Source: an uncultured Alphaproteobacteria bacterium
GTDB lineage: Bacteria; Pseudomonadota; Alphaproteobacteria; RF32; CAG-239
DNA: 34,580 nucleotides
Direction of reading: 5' to 3'
NCBI GenBank assembly: GCA_944390265.1
Contig: CALXPK010000026.1
Span: 1-34,580 of the forward strand
Shown: piece after piece, positions 16,744-22,956 of the stretch
How positions within the stretch are numbered: the first letter of the stretch is position 1
Layout: the number at the start of each line of letters is the position of its first letter
Notes under the pieces: generated by a model
Told to the model about the DNA's origin: nothing
The model's database searches: none
What the model saw: the letters and a program-made list of their open reading frames with translations, nothing else
Position numbers and translations under genes: made by a program

Positions 16744-16774
16744 AAAAAAAGGACTTAAATTTTTGATTTAAGCC
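16744..16774 (-). terminator. Terminator after the BI-1/YccA gene
   Basis: On the minus strand a 10-bp stem (one G-U) GGGCTTAAAT/ATTTAAGTCC with a five-base loop is followed by seven T. It sits back-to-back with the rpmH promoter and insulates it. Confidence 0.85.
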
Positions 16775-16798
16775 CTTCTTTTAACTTTAGTTGCCTTA

Positions 16799-17515
16799 TT
16801 AACGGCGGTCACCCATCAAACGCAACAGATAGATGAACATGTTAATGAAGTCCAAATACAGGTTCAATGCGCCGACAATGGCTTTGCGGCCGATTGTGTC
16901 TTCATTGTCTGAGCCATAATAAATTTGGCGAACGGCTTGGGTGTCATAGGCGGCCAAACCGGTGAAAATCAAAACACCGATGACAGATACGGCATAGCTC
17001 AAACCGGGGCTTTGGAAGAAAAGGTTGACCAATGAGGCAATAATCAAACCCCAAACACCCATAATCAGAAAAGAACCCATACCGCTCAAATCTTTTTTGG
17101 TGGTGTAACCATAAAGGCTCATACCACCGAACATGGCGGCCGTAATCAAAAAGACTCTGGCTACGCTGGCGCCGGTGTAGGCCAACAGAATCGGGGTTAA
17201 TGATACACCCATAACGGCGGAAAAGCCCCAAAACATGGCTTTAACTTGTTGTAAAGTGCCTCTTTGCACAACCCAGCCGAAAGCAAAGGTCATAATCAGC
17301 GGGGCAAACAAAAACAACCAACCCAATCCGCTCATTGAAGCACCTTGCGGGGTGACGGTAAAGAACAAGCGAATCAGTGATGTATTGGCCACCAGATAAG
17401 CCGCCAGTGCGGTCAAGCACAGGCCGCCGGCCATGTAGTTATAAACTTTGAGCATATATTGGCGCAAGCCTTCGTCAACATAGGTTTTGGCTTGTGCATT
17501 TACTTTGGTTTCCAT
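16799..17515 (-). CDS. Bax inhibitor-1 / YccA family membrane protein
   Basis: A 238-residue inner-membrane protein with seven hydrophobic segments, in the TMBIM/BI-1 superfamily. Supporting motifs are LTALAAYLVA in helix 1, GWVVQRGTLQQVKAMFWGFSA, and the C-terminal signature TGLAAYDTQAVRQIY followed by GALNLYLDFINMFIYLLRL. The two Asp residues of the last part (AYDTQ and YLDF) fit the pH-sensing pair of BsYetJ-type calcium leak channels. The ATG at 17515 follows AGGAG. Promoter and terminator flank it, so it is monocistronic. Confidence 0.93.
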   Translation of the reverse strand: METKVNAQAKTYVDEGLRQYMLKVYNYMAGGLCLTALAAYLVANTSLIRLFFTVTPQGASMSGLGWLFLFAPLIMTFAFGWVVQRGTLQQVKAMFWGFSAVMGVSLTPILLAYTGASVARVFLITAAMFGGMSLYGYTTKKDLSGMGSFLIMGVWGLIIASLVNLFFQSPGLSYAVSVIGVLIFTGLAAYDTQAVRQIYYGSDNEDTIGRKAIVGALNLYLDFINMFIYLLRLMGDRR

Positions 17516-17550
17516 GTATATTTTTCTCCTGTTTAATTGTTCTAAAAGAT

Positions 17551-17579
17551 AATATAGGGAAAGTTTTGGCAAAAATCAA
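17551..17579 (-). promoter_or_regulatory. Promoter of the BI-1/YccA gene
   Basis: On the minus strand, TTGATT (17574-17579) and TATATT (17551-17556) have a 17-base spacer. The leader to the ATG is about 30 bases and carries AGGAG. Confidence 0.65.
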
Positions 17580-17585
17580 CCGCGC

Positions 17586-18296
17586 TTATTCATACATGTA
17601 TAATTCTTTGCCGTGGTTTTTGAGCCACAAACGGCCTTTGGCGGCATTAGGGCAAAGTTTTTTGACGCATTGCCAAAATTCTCTGGAATGGTCTTGGTGC
17701 AAAAGGTGCGAGACTTCGTGCGCGACCAGATAATCAATCACATATTTGGGTGCCAAGCAAATGCGCCAATTGTAATTGATGTTATCCAAGCTCGAGCAAC
17801 TGCCCCAACGCGATTTGGTGTCTTTGATGCTGACCGAATTGACGTGACAGCCGATTTTGGCGGCTAAATTTTGGGATTTTTTATAAAGCTCGTCTTTGGC
17901 ATTTTTTTTGATGAAATCACATATCCGGCGATGCATAAATTCTTTTGAACCCGATACAACCATATTGTTTTCTTCCAGCAACACGCCGCAACGTTTTTGC
18001 GGACAATGGTTGATGGTATATTCTTTGCCCATGACGGAAATGACTTCGCCATTTTCAAAACGTTTGGCAACCGGAATTTTTTCTAAATTTTCTTCGAGCC
18101 AGGCGCGGTGCATTTCGACAAATTCAATCGCTCTTTTGGCGCTGCAACGGCTGGGAATGGTTAAAATCGGCAGACGCTCTTTGGTATCAATCCGCAAGGT
18201 CAAGCGTTTGGCCTTGGGCGATTTGATAATTTTGATATCCATATCCAGAGCGGCTTGAATATCAAAGGTCTTGCCAGTTAATAACGTAATTTTCAT
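17586..18296 (-). CDS. YgjP-like zinc metallopeptidase (DUF45)
   Basis: Up to 236 residues with the YgjP/WLM-type metallopeptidase core: SRWGSCSS (~163-170), NWRICLAPKYVIDYLVAHE, zinc site HEVSH at 193-197 and a third His in QDHSREFW (~203). The substrate is unknown; SprT-related enzymes cut DNA-protein crosslinks, but this family is not proven to do so. Starting at 18296 it overlaps the preceding YcgN-like gene by 35 bases; an in-frame ATG at 18242 would remove the overlap and still keep the conserved region, and neither has a good ribosome site. It is last in the dnaB run. Confidence 0.88.
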   Translation of the reverse strand: MKITLLTGKTFDIQAALDMDIKIIKSPKAKRLTLRIDTKERLPILTIPSRCSAKRAIEFVEMHRAWLEENLEKIPVAKRFENGEVISVMGKEYTINHCPQKRCGVLLEENNMVVSGSKEFMHRRICDFIKKNAKDELYKKSQNLAAKIGCHVNSVSIKDTKSRWGSCSSLDNINYNWRICLAPKYVIDYLVAHEVSHLLHQDHSREFWQCVKKLCPNAAKGRLWLKNHGKELYMYE

Positions 18297-18771
18297 AGTC
18301 TTCTATTCCGGTTTCCGATACGGTTTCGCGCCCACGTAATGACATTTTGGCCTCATGCACGCTGCTTGCCCTGCCGGTGATTAAGGGGTGCCAGTCCGGC
18401 AAATCATAACCGTTGTCTAAGAGCCAATAAGCACAGGTTTTGGGCAACCAACGCGGTTTTTCTCGGATGGCGGCCAAATCAATATCGCGGCAATCGGGGA
18501 CTTTTTCAAAGCGATGTTCATAAATGCGGCACAGACAGGTTTGGCAATCTAAGAATCGGCAACGCGTGTTGGTAAATTTGATTTTGCCTTTAATTTCAAT
18601 TTTATTCAAGCAACATTTGCCGCAACCGTCGCAAAGCAGCTCCCATTCTTCTTTGCTCATTTCTTCCAGCTTTTTCTTTTTCCAAAACTCGGGTTCGAAT
18701 CGGTCAAGGTGGTCAAAACGGCTTTGCGGGTCATATTCTTCCGCGGCAAAATTTTTGTTGTCCGAACTCAT
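18262..18771 (-). CDS. YcgN/UPF0260-family cysteine-cluster protein (copy 2)
   Basis: A 169-residue cytosolic protein with the Fe-S/zinc-like cysteine cluster typical of YcgN proteins: CDGCGKCCLNK (~48-58), CRFLDCQTCLCRIYEH (~74-89), CRDI, CAYW, and the WHPLITG signature near residue 128. The cluster matches the CxxCxxCC pattern of putative iron-sulfur or zinc binders; function is not established. It begins at an ATGA overlap with the first copy (18768-19202), a divergent paralogue in tandem, and belongs to the run led by dnaB. Confidence 0.9.
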   Translation of the reverse strand: MSSDNKNFAAEEYDPQSRFDHLDRFEPEFWKKKKLEEMSKEEWELLCDGCGKCCLNKIEIKGKIKFTNTRCRFLDCQTCLCRIYEHRFEKVPDCRDIDLAAIREKPRWLPKTCAYWLLDNGYDLPDWHPLITGRASSVHEAKMSLRGRETVSETGIEDYENYVINWQDL

Positions 18772-19202
18772 GGCTCTTCATCCTCCAAAATGTGGTCTTC
18801 CCATTCTTCTTCGGGGACAAGAGTTTCCAAAATGCAGCGGTTTTTGATGCTATGCTGCTCTTCCAAGGGTTTCCCGGTTATCAGCGGATGCCATGGCGGC
18901 AATATGCCTTTTTCGACCAGCCAGCGATAAGAACAATTTTTCGGCATCCAGCTGATTTTATCAACATTATCTTTATCAAGCTTCAAGCATTCCGGCACCA
19001 GCTTACAGCGGTTTTGATATTCGGTGCAGGTGCAGTTTTCAGGATTAAAATAGCGGCAGACTAAGTCGGTGTAATAAACCTCGTCACTATCCTCATCTTG
19101 CAATTTTACCAAACAACAACGACCGCAACGGCAGCAAATGCTTTCCCATTCGGCTTCCGTAAACTCGGATAATTTTTTATGTTGCCAAAAATCTTTTTGC
19201 AT
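18768..19202 (-). CDS. YcgN/UPF0260-like cysteine-cluster protein (copy 1)
   Basis: A 144-residue protein with the same ordered motifs as the next gene: FWQHKKLSEFTEAEWE, CCRCGRCCLVK (~23-33), CRYFNPENCTCTEYQ, CSYRWL and PPWHPLITGKP (~102-112). All cluster cysteines are kept, so it is not a decayed copy, but the sequences differ widely and the C-terminal tails are unrelated and acidic here (EEEWEDHILEDEEP). Its ATG overlaps the dnaB stop by one base (TAATG), which ties its translation to the replicative helicase. Confidence 0.85.
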   Translation of the reverse strand: MQKDFWQHKKLSEFTEAEWESICCRCGRCCLVKLQDEDSDEVYYTDLVCRYFNPENCTCTEYQNRCKLVPECLKLDKDNVDKISWMPKNCSYRWLVEKGILPPWHPLITGKPLEEQHSIKNRCILETLVPEEEWEDHILEDEEP

Positions 19203-20683
19203 TATTCGGCACCGATTTGATCCGGCAAATATTCTTCTTTGGCGAGGTTGCCGAATTGGGTGTATTCGCCGTTCCAGAAAAGCTGGACGGTTCCGGTGGA
19301 GCCATGACGGTTTTTGCCGATAATGACTTCTGATAAGTTTTGGGTGGCTCTAACGCGAGCTTCCCATTCTTCATGGCGTTTTTGCAGGTGTTCCGGTGTT
19401 TCTGAGGCTTTTTGTTGCGGTTCTTCATTTTGCAGATAGTAGTTTTCACGATAAATGAACATCACGCTATCGGCATCTTGCTCAATAGAACCGGATTCAC
19501 GCAAGTCTGACATGAGCGGGCGTTTGTCATCTCTTTGTTCCACACCGCGGTTTAATTGGGAGAGGGCGATAACCGGCAGGTTGAGCTCTTTGGCCAAAAT
19601 CTTCAGACCGCGGGAGATTTCGGACAATTCTTGCACACGGTTGCCTTCGGTCTTTTTACTGCCGCTACCCATAATCAATTGAATGTAGTCAATGATAATC
19701 AGGCCCAAACCTTTGTTTCTTTTCAATCTGCGGGCGCGAGTGCGGATGGAATTGATGTTCAAACCTGGTGTGTCATCAATATAAAGCGGAATATTTTCCA
19801 ACTCGCGGACGGCGGCGGCAATGCGGGTGAATTCGGCATTATCAAGCTCACCGTTGCGCATTTTTTGCGAGTTGGTTTGGGTAACGGTGGAAAGAACACG
19901 GCTGGCCAGCTGGTCAGCAGACATTTCCAAAGAAAAGAAAGCCACGCCTTTTTTGCTGGGGTCCATGTTTTTGTTGTGATACATATAGTCCGCCACATTA
20001 TAAGCAATGTTGGTGGCAAGAGCGGTTTTTCCCATGGCCGGACGAGCGGCGATGATTATCAGGTCTGAATTGTTCAGACCGCCGGTTTTGTTGTCCAAAG
20101 CATCGAGCGCCGTGGGCAGGCCGGAGATTTTACCTTCTTTTTGGTAGGCTTCTTCAATGTTGCTCAAAGAAATGTTCAAAGCCTCGCCAAAGTCGATAAA
20201 ACCGCCTTGATGTTCGCCCTGATTGGCCAGCTCAAACAATTTTTTTTCGGCCGACTCGATTTGCTCGGTGGCATCCGAATCGATATCTTCTTTGCTGGCC
20301 TCGTTAACAATATCAAACCCGGTGGCTATCAGCTCGCGGCGCAGATATTTGTCATAAATGAACTGGGCATAGTATTCGGCATTGGTCAAAGGGGTGGCAC
20401 TGTCGGCCAATTTGACCAGATATTGGTGTCCGCCAACCTCGTTTAAGGTGCCTTCCTGCTCAAAATAGTTTTTGAGGGTGATGACATCTGCCACATGGCC
20501 GCGAGTGATGAGCTTGGAGATGACCTCAAAAATTTTGGCATGAGTCGAATCGGCAAAATGTTGCGGTTTTAAAAATTCCGATACTTTTTCATAAGCCTTA
20601 TTGTTGGCCAAAATGGCGCCCAACAGAGCTTGTTCGGCTTCTATGCTTTGCGGAAGTTTGCTGACATCAATCGTGGTATCCAT
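19202..20683 (-). CDS. dnaB: Replicative DNA helicase DnaB
   Basis: The hexameric 5'-3' helicase of the replication fork. The 493-residue protein has the DnaB N-terminal helical domain (PQSIEAEQALLGAIL, residues 11-25) and a RecA-like ATPase domain with Walker A ARPAMGKT (213-220), the LSQLNRGVEQRDDKRP strand and SDLRESGSIEQDAD. No intein is present. It leads a run with two cysteine-cluster proteins and a peptidase, and has its own promoter at 20717-20745. Confidence 0.98.
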   Translation of the reverse strand: MDTTIDVSKLPQSIEAEQALLGAILANNKAYEKVSEFLKPQHFADSTHAKIFEVISKLITRGHVADVITLKNYFEQEGTLNEVGGHQYLVKLADSATPLTNAEYYAQFIYDKYLRRELIATGFDIVNEASKEDIDSDATEQIESAEKKLFELANQGEHQGGFIDFGEALNISLSNIEEAYQKEGKISGLPTALDALDNKTGGLNNSDLIIIAARPAMGKTALATNIAYNVADYMYHNKNMDPSKKGVAFFSLEMSADQLASRVLSTVTQTNSQKMRNGELDNAEFTRIAAAVRELENIPLYIDDTPGLNINSIRTRARRLKRNKGLGLIIIDYIQLIMGSGSKKTEGNRVQELSEISRGLKILAKELNLPVIALSQLNRGVEQRDDKRPLMSDLRESGSIEQDADSVMFIYRENYYLQNEEPQQKASETPEHLQKRHEEWEARVRATQNLSEVIIGKNRHGSTGTVQLFWNGEYTQFGNLAKEEYLPDQIGAE

Positions 20684-20716
20684 GGTTTTCTTTCGGTTAA
20701 ATTATTGTTGCTGATT

Positions 20717-20745
20717 TTTATACTCAAAAAAAACTTGATTGACAA
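20717..20745 (-). promoter_or_regulatory. Promoter of the dnaB operon
   Basis: On the minus strand, TTGTCA (20740-20745) and TATAAA (20717-20722) have a 17-base spacer, about 30 bases before the dnaB ATG. Confidence 0.65.
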
Positions 20746-20782
20746 TCGAAATTCTATATACCCCCTTGTGGATATCGGGGAT

Positions 20783-20814
20783 AAAAAAATACCTTCTCAA
20801 ATGAGAAGGTATTT
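20783..20814 (-). terminator. Terminator after rpmB
   Basis: A perfect 12-bp stem AAATACCTTCTC/GAGAAGGTATTT with an AAAT loop (20788-20814), followed on the minus strand by a T-run. It separates rpmB from the dnaB promoter. Confidence 0.9.
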
Positions 20815-20840
20815 GAAACTTTTTTCTGAAGCCTTAATTA

Positions 20841-21119
20841 TTATTTTGCTTTAGCAATTGTTTTTTTGATTTTGATAGCTTCATCGCTCAATTTGTTGTT
20901 GGAAGTGGATTCCAAATAAGCATCCAAACCGCCGTTGTGTTCAATGGAACGCAAGGTTTTGGAGCAAACTTTGAGTTTGAAAATACGACCAAGTTTTTCA
21001 CTCAGCAATGAAACAACTTGCAAGTTAGGCAAGAAACGACGACGGTTTCTGTTGTTGGCGTGGCTGACATTGTTGCCGCTCATAACGCCGGTGCCCGTAA
21101 TATCACACTTTTTAGCCAT
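20841..21119 (-). CDS. rpmB: 50S ribosomal protein L28
   Basis: A 92-residue basic protein starting MAKKCDITGTGVMSGNNVSH, with NRNRRRFLPNLQ and a C-terminal lysine-rich tail, all typical of alphaproteobacterial L28. TAAGGAAAA lies seven bases before the ATG. It is a single-gene unit with its own promoter and terminator. Confidence 0.97.
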   Translation of the reverse strand: MAKKCDITGTGVMSGNNVSHANNRNRRRFLPNLQVVSLLSEKLGRIFKLKVCSKTLRSIEHNGGLDAYLESTSNNKLSDEAIKIKKTIAKAK

Positions 21120-21165
21120 TGTTATTTTCCTTAAAATTTATCTTATAAACAGAACTTGTTGCTTG

Positions 21166-21194
21166 TTAATACATAGAATTGGACAAATAGTCAA
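21166..21194 (-). promoter_or_regulatory. Promoter of rpmB
   Basis: On the minus strand, TTGACT (21189-21194) and TATTAA (21166-21171) have a 17-base spacer. The leader to rpmB would be about 40 bases. Confidence 0.65.
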
Positions 21195-21292
21195 GAGAAA
21201 TTTTGTAAAATGAGGGGCAAAGGTGCGAAAAAATGCAAAATTTTGCTGGAAATATCCAACAAAGCGGTGTATGACTAGGATGTTTGTTTGAT

Positions 21293-21369
21293 GTACCCGT
21301 AGCTCAGTTGGATAGAGTATCGGCCTCCGACGCCGAGGGTCGTGGGTTCGAATCCCCCCGGGTACGCCA
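21293..21369 (+). tRNA. tRNA-Arg (anticodon CCG)
   Basis: A 77-base cloverleaf. Acceptor GTACCCG/CGGGTAC is perfect and the CCA end is encoded (21367-21369). The anticodon stem TCGGC/GCCGA is perfect around loop CTCCGAC, giving anticodon CCG (reads CGG). The D stem has a G10-U25 wobble. In the T stem GTGGG/CCCCC, position 50-64 is a U-C mismatch, which is unusual. A 21-bp terminator hairpin follows immediately, and copies of the 3' end recur downstream. Confidence 0.95.
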
Positions 21370-21414
21370 TAAAAGAAAAAAAGGGCTGTTTATCAGCCCT
21401 TTTTTTCTTTTATG
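21368..21414 (+). terminator. 21-bp terminator hairpin fused to the tRNA-Arg CCA end
   Basis: A perfect 21-bp inverted repeat (21368-21388 with 21394-21414), loop TTTAT, core GGGCTG/CAGCCC and a seven-T run. Its left arm begins inside the encoded CCA. Confidence 0.9.
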
Positions 21415-21477
21415 TTGAGTAGCTGCGGGTTTCGAACCCACGAGGAAGTGGTTCGACTAGGAGGAGAGCTGGAGAAA

Positions 21478-21507
21478 ATCAAATAACCGATGCTCCGGTT
21501 ATTTGAT
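21478..21507. repeat. 12-bp perfect hairpin in the tRNA-Arg repeat region
   Basis: ATCAAATAACCG (21478-21489) and CGGTTATTTGAT (21496-21507) with a six-base loop. No T-run follows, so it is not a typical terminator. Confidence 0.8.
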
Positions 21508-21532
21508 GACGACAGGTGAAGTTTTGTTATTG

Positions 21533-21560
21533 AGCAAGCAAAGTGTGAGGTTTGCTTGCT
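21533..21560. repeat. 10-bp perfect hairpin in the tRNA-Arg repeat region
   Basis: AGCAAGCAAA (21533-21542) and TTTGCTTGCT (21551-21560) with an eight-base loop. Confidence 0.75.
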
Positions 21561-21691
21561 TAATTTAAAAAACGAATGACCGCAGCGCCTTAATTTTTGT
21601 GCTACAAAAATTTAGAAGCCAGAAGACGGGAGTATGCCGGTGAGGGCAAAGCCCGAGCGACGACGAAGCGGCGACGAAGGAGCCCATCTTT

Positions 21692-21763
21692 CCGGGTACG
21701 CCATAAAAAAGCCGTCTGTGAAGGACGGCTTTTTTATTATGGCTATCCGGGTGGAAAGAACCC
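21692..21763. repeat. tRNA-Arg 3'-end module, copy 2
   Basis: Begins with CCGGGTACGCCATAAAA, identical to the tRNA-Arg acceptor end plus flank (21358-21374), continues into the terminator-like hairpin GCCGTC/GACGGC (21705-21735), and ends in TATGGC...CCGGG, an imperfect mirror of the left side. It matches copy 3 over its full length except one A in the A-run. Confidence 0.9.
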
Positions 21764-21883
21764 GGGTTCGTTCTTGCTTGTAAGTTCGCAAGCTCACTAA
21801 CTGCGCTGCGGTCACTTGATTTGTAACGCTTTATCGGCGGCGTTATCATTGGCCTTAAAGCTAACAAATCTGCGCCTTTCGTT

Positions 21884-21910
21884 GAAATAATCTCCACCGG
21901 AGATTATTTC
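21884..21910. repeat. 12-bp perfect hairpin in the tRNA-Arg repeat region
   Basis: GAAATAATCTCC (21884-21895) and GGAGATTATTTC (21899-21910) with a three-base loop. Confidence 0.75.
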
Positions 21911-21923
21911 TTCCTTAAGCCCC

Positions 21924-21994
21924 CCGGGTACGCCATAAAAAGCCGTCTGTGAAGGACGGCTTTTTTATTATGGCTATCCGGGTGGAAAGAACCC
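21924..21994. repeat. tRNA-Arg 3'-end module, copy 3
   Basis: The same module as copy 2: acceptor end CCGGGTACGCCA, A-run, GCCGTC/GACGGC hairpin with T-run, and mirrored TATGGC...CCGGG. Here the acceptor end is preceded by CCCC as in the true tRNA, so the match to tRNA-Arg is slightly longer than in copy 2. Confidence 0.9.
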
Positions 21995-22024
21995 ACTCGT
22001 GGGCTCGCTCTTGCTTGTAAGTTT

Positions 22025-22375
22025 TTATTCTTTGATAAAAGGTTTTACGAAGCGGTCAAATTTGTGCTCGTTGTTTTTAGACCAACCCATGACGTATTTG
22101 TCTCCCATGCAAAATAGCGGGGTGCCTAACTTTTGACCCAGATTGAATTTTTGACCGCAGGCCTCAAAAAGTTTGTAACCTTCCGCCTGATAAATATCGA
22201 CCTTGGTCATGTCTAAATCGGGATATTTTCGGTTGATATATTCCATGGCATAGTGACAATAAGGACAGCCGTCATAAAAGAAAAAATAAATTTTGTTGTT
22301 GTCAATTTGAGGTTGGTTATTGCAACCGCAGATAAAACTGACAAGCACTAAAAAAGCTAAAATATGTTTTTTCAT
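22025..22375 (-). CDS. Glutaredoxin-like lipoprotein with CPYC motif
   Basis: A 116-residue exported protein. The N-terminus is a lipoprotein signal with a lipobox near FICGC, so Cys ~18 should be lipidated. The rest is a thioredoxin-fold unit: IYFFFYDGCPYCHYAMEYI with the glutaredoxin-type CPYC, then LGTPLF containing the conserved cis-Pro, and a C-terminal helix. A periplasmic, membrane-anchored thiol-disulfide role is inferred. Two extra cysteines (EACGQK, LFCMGD) may also matter. The gene ends beside the tRNA-Arg repeat region. Confidence 0.8.
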   Translation of the reverse strand: MKKHILAFLVLVSFICGCNNQPQIDNNKIYFFFYDGCPYCHYAMEYINRKYPDLDMTKVDIYQAEGYKLFEACGQKFNLGQKLGTPLFCMGDKYVMGWSKNNEHKFDRFVKPFIKE

Positions 22376-22414
22376 CTTTTTTCCTTAAGTTGTCTTTTAG
22401 ATGTTTCAATCATA

Positions 22415-22446
22415 AAAAAGGCTTTGATTTTCGTCAAAGCCTTTTT
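22415..22446 (-). terminator. Terminator after the 90-aa lipoprotein gene
   Basis: AAAAAGGCTTTGA (22415-22427) pairs perfectly with TCAAAGCCTTTTT (22434-22446) around TTTTCG. It ends 18 bases beyond the stop of the gene at 22465-22737. Confidence 0.85.
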
Positions 22447-22464
22447 GAAAAAACTTGATTTTTT

Positions 22465-22737
22465 TTATTCACCGATTAAGGGTTCCGGTGTTTTGCGAGA
22501 GGCTTTTTCTTTGATAAAAACGTTGTTGCTCTCTTTTTTGCCTTCAACTTCCAACTGCGGATTGACAAAGTTCATGTTGCCGCGCTCGTAAAAATAGAAG
22601 TCACGACGAATGGCCGCTTTGTCTTTGATGGAAAGCTCGTTCCACTCTTTTTCGTTCATGCCGTAAGGATAGGTTTCCTTTGTGCTACTGCAAGCGGAAA
22701 TTAGCGCAATCAACCCCAAAATTAATAATTTTCTCAT
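22465..22737 (-). CDS. Small lipoprotein of unknown function, 90 aa
   Basis: A short exported protein beginning MRKLLILGLIALISAC, a clear lipoprotein signal with Cys ~16. The mature part is polar and charged (MNEKEWNELSIKDKAAIRRDFYFYERGN) with no recognised domain. I chose ATG 22737 because AGGAG lies seven bases upstream; an earlier in-frame start would add nine residues before the signal. The terminator downstream makes it monocistronic. Confidence 0.75.
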   Translation of the reverse strand: MRKLLILGLIALISACSSTKETYPYGMNEKEWNELSIKDKAAIRRDFYFYERGNMNFVNPQLEVEGKKESNNVFIKEKASRKTPEPLIGE

Positions 22738-22813
22738 TTCTTTTCTCCTCAAAATCAAATTCAATTATAACGCAAGTTTACAACTTTGAACAGATTTTTT
22801 TTTGTAAATGTGA

Positions 22814-22894
22814 AATCTGAGCATAAAATAATAATTAATTGAATCTTTAGAATCTTGAGCGTAACATCTCAGCATAACGAAAACGAATCTGAGC
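22814..22894. repeat. Four short direct repeats upstream of hppA
   Basis: The word AATCT(N)AGC, often followed by ATAA, recurs at 22814-22826, 22851-22864, 22866-22878 and 22886-22894. The block ends six bases before the predicted hppA -35 element, where an activator or repressor could bind. Spacing is irregular. Confidence 0.45.
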
Positions 22895-22900
22895 CAGCTT

Positions 22901-22929
22901 TTGACCCATATTCCGTTATATTTTAAATT
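22901..22929 (+). promoter_or_regulatory. Candidate promoter of hppA
   Basis: TTGACC (22901-22906) and TAAATT (22924-22929) with a 17-base spacer, giving a leader of about 20 bases that carries AAGGAAA. Confidence 0.5.
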
Positions 22930-22956
22930 AGTGTCAATTATATAAGGAAATTTTAT

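Larger units (their letters stand above)
21415..22023. repeat. Non-coding tRNA-Arg-associated repeat region
   Basis: About 600 bases without a credible gene. It holds an inverted partial copy of the tRNA-Arg T arm (21427-21443, one mismatch in 17 against 21340-21356), two near-identical 71-72-base modules (listed separately), a 15-base repeat at 21772-21786 and 22009-22023, and an inverted 12-base match (21578-21589 region versus 21803-21814). It also holds perfect hairpins at 21478-21507, 21533-21560, 21592-21612 and 21884-21910. No integrase or transposase is present in the window. Confidence 0.8.

Noticed and set aside
21415-21480. A second, minus-strand tRNA next to tRNA-Arg
   Set aside because: A T-arm-like sequence is present, but no matching acceptor, D arm or anticodon stem can be formed, so it is only a fragment.
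21565-21897. Minus-strand frame of 110 codons across the tRNA-Arg repeat region, with a second overlapping frame at 21612-21815
   Set aside because: Both frames run through the repeats, terminator hairpins and tRNA-like arms, have no ribosome site, and have low-complexity composition (many Arg, Ser, Leu). They are best explained as open frames in repeat DNA.
21293-22023. Active genomic island or prophage inserted at tRNA-Arg
   Set aside because: There is no integrase, excisionase or cargo gene; only about 650 non-coding bases lie between the tRNA and the next gene. Att-like repeats remain a hypothesis, not an annotated island.
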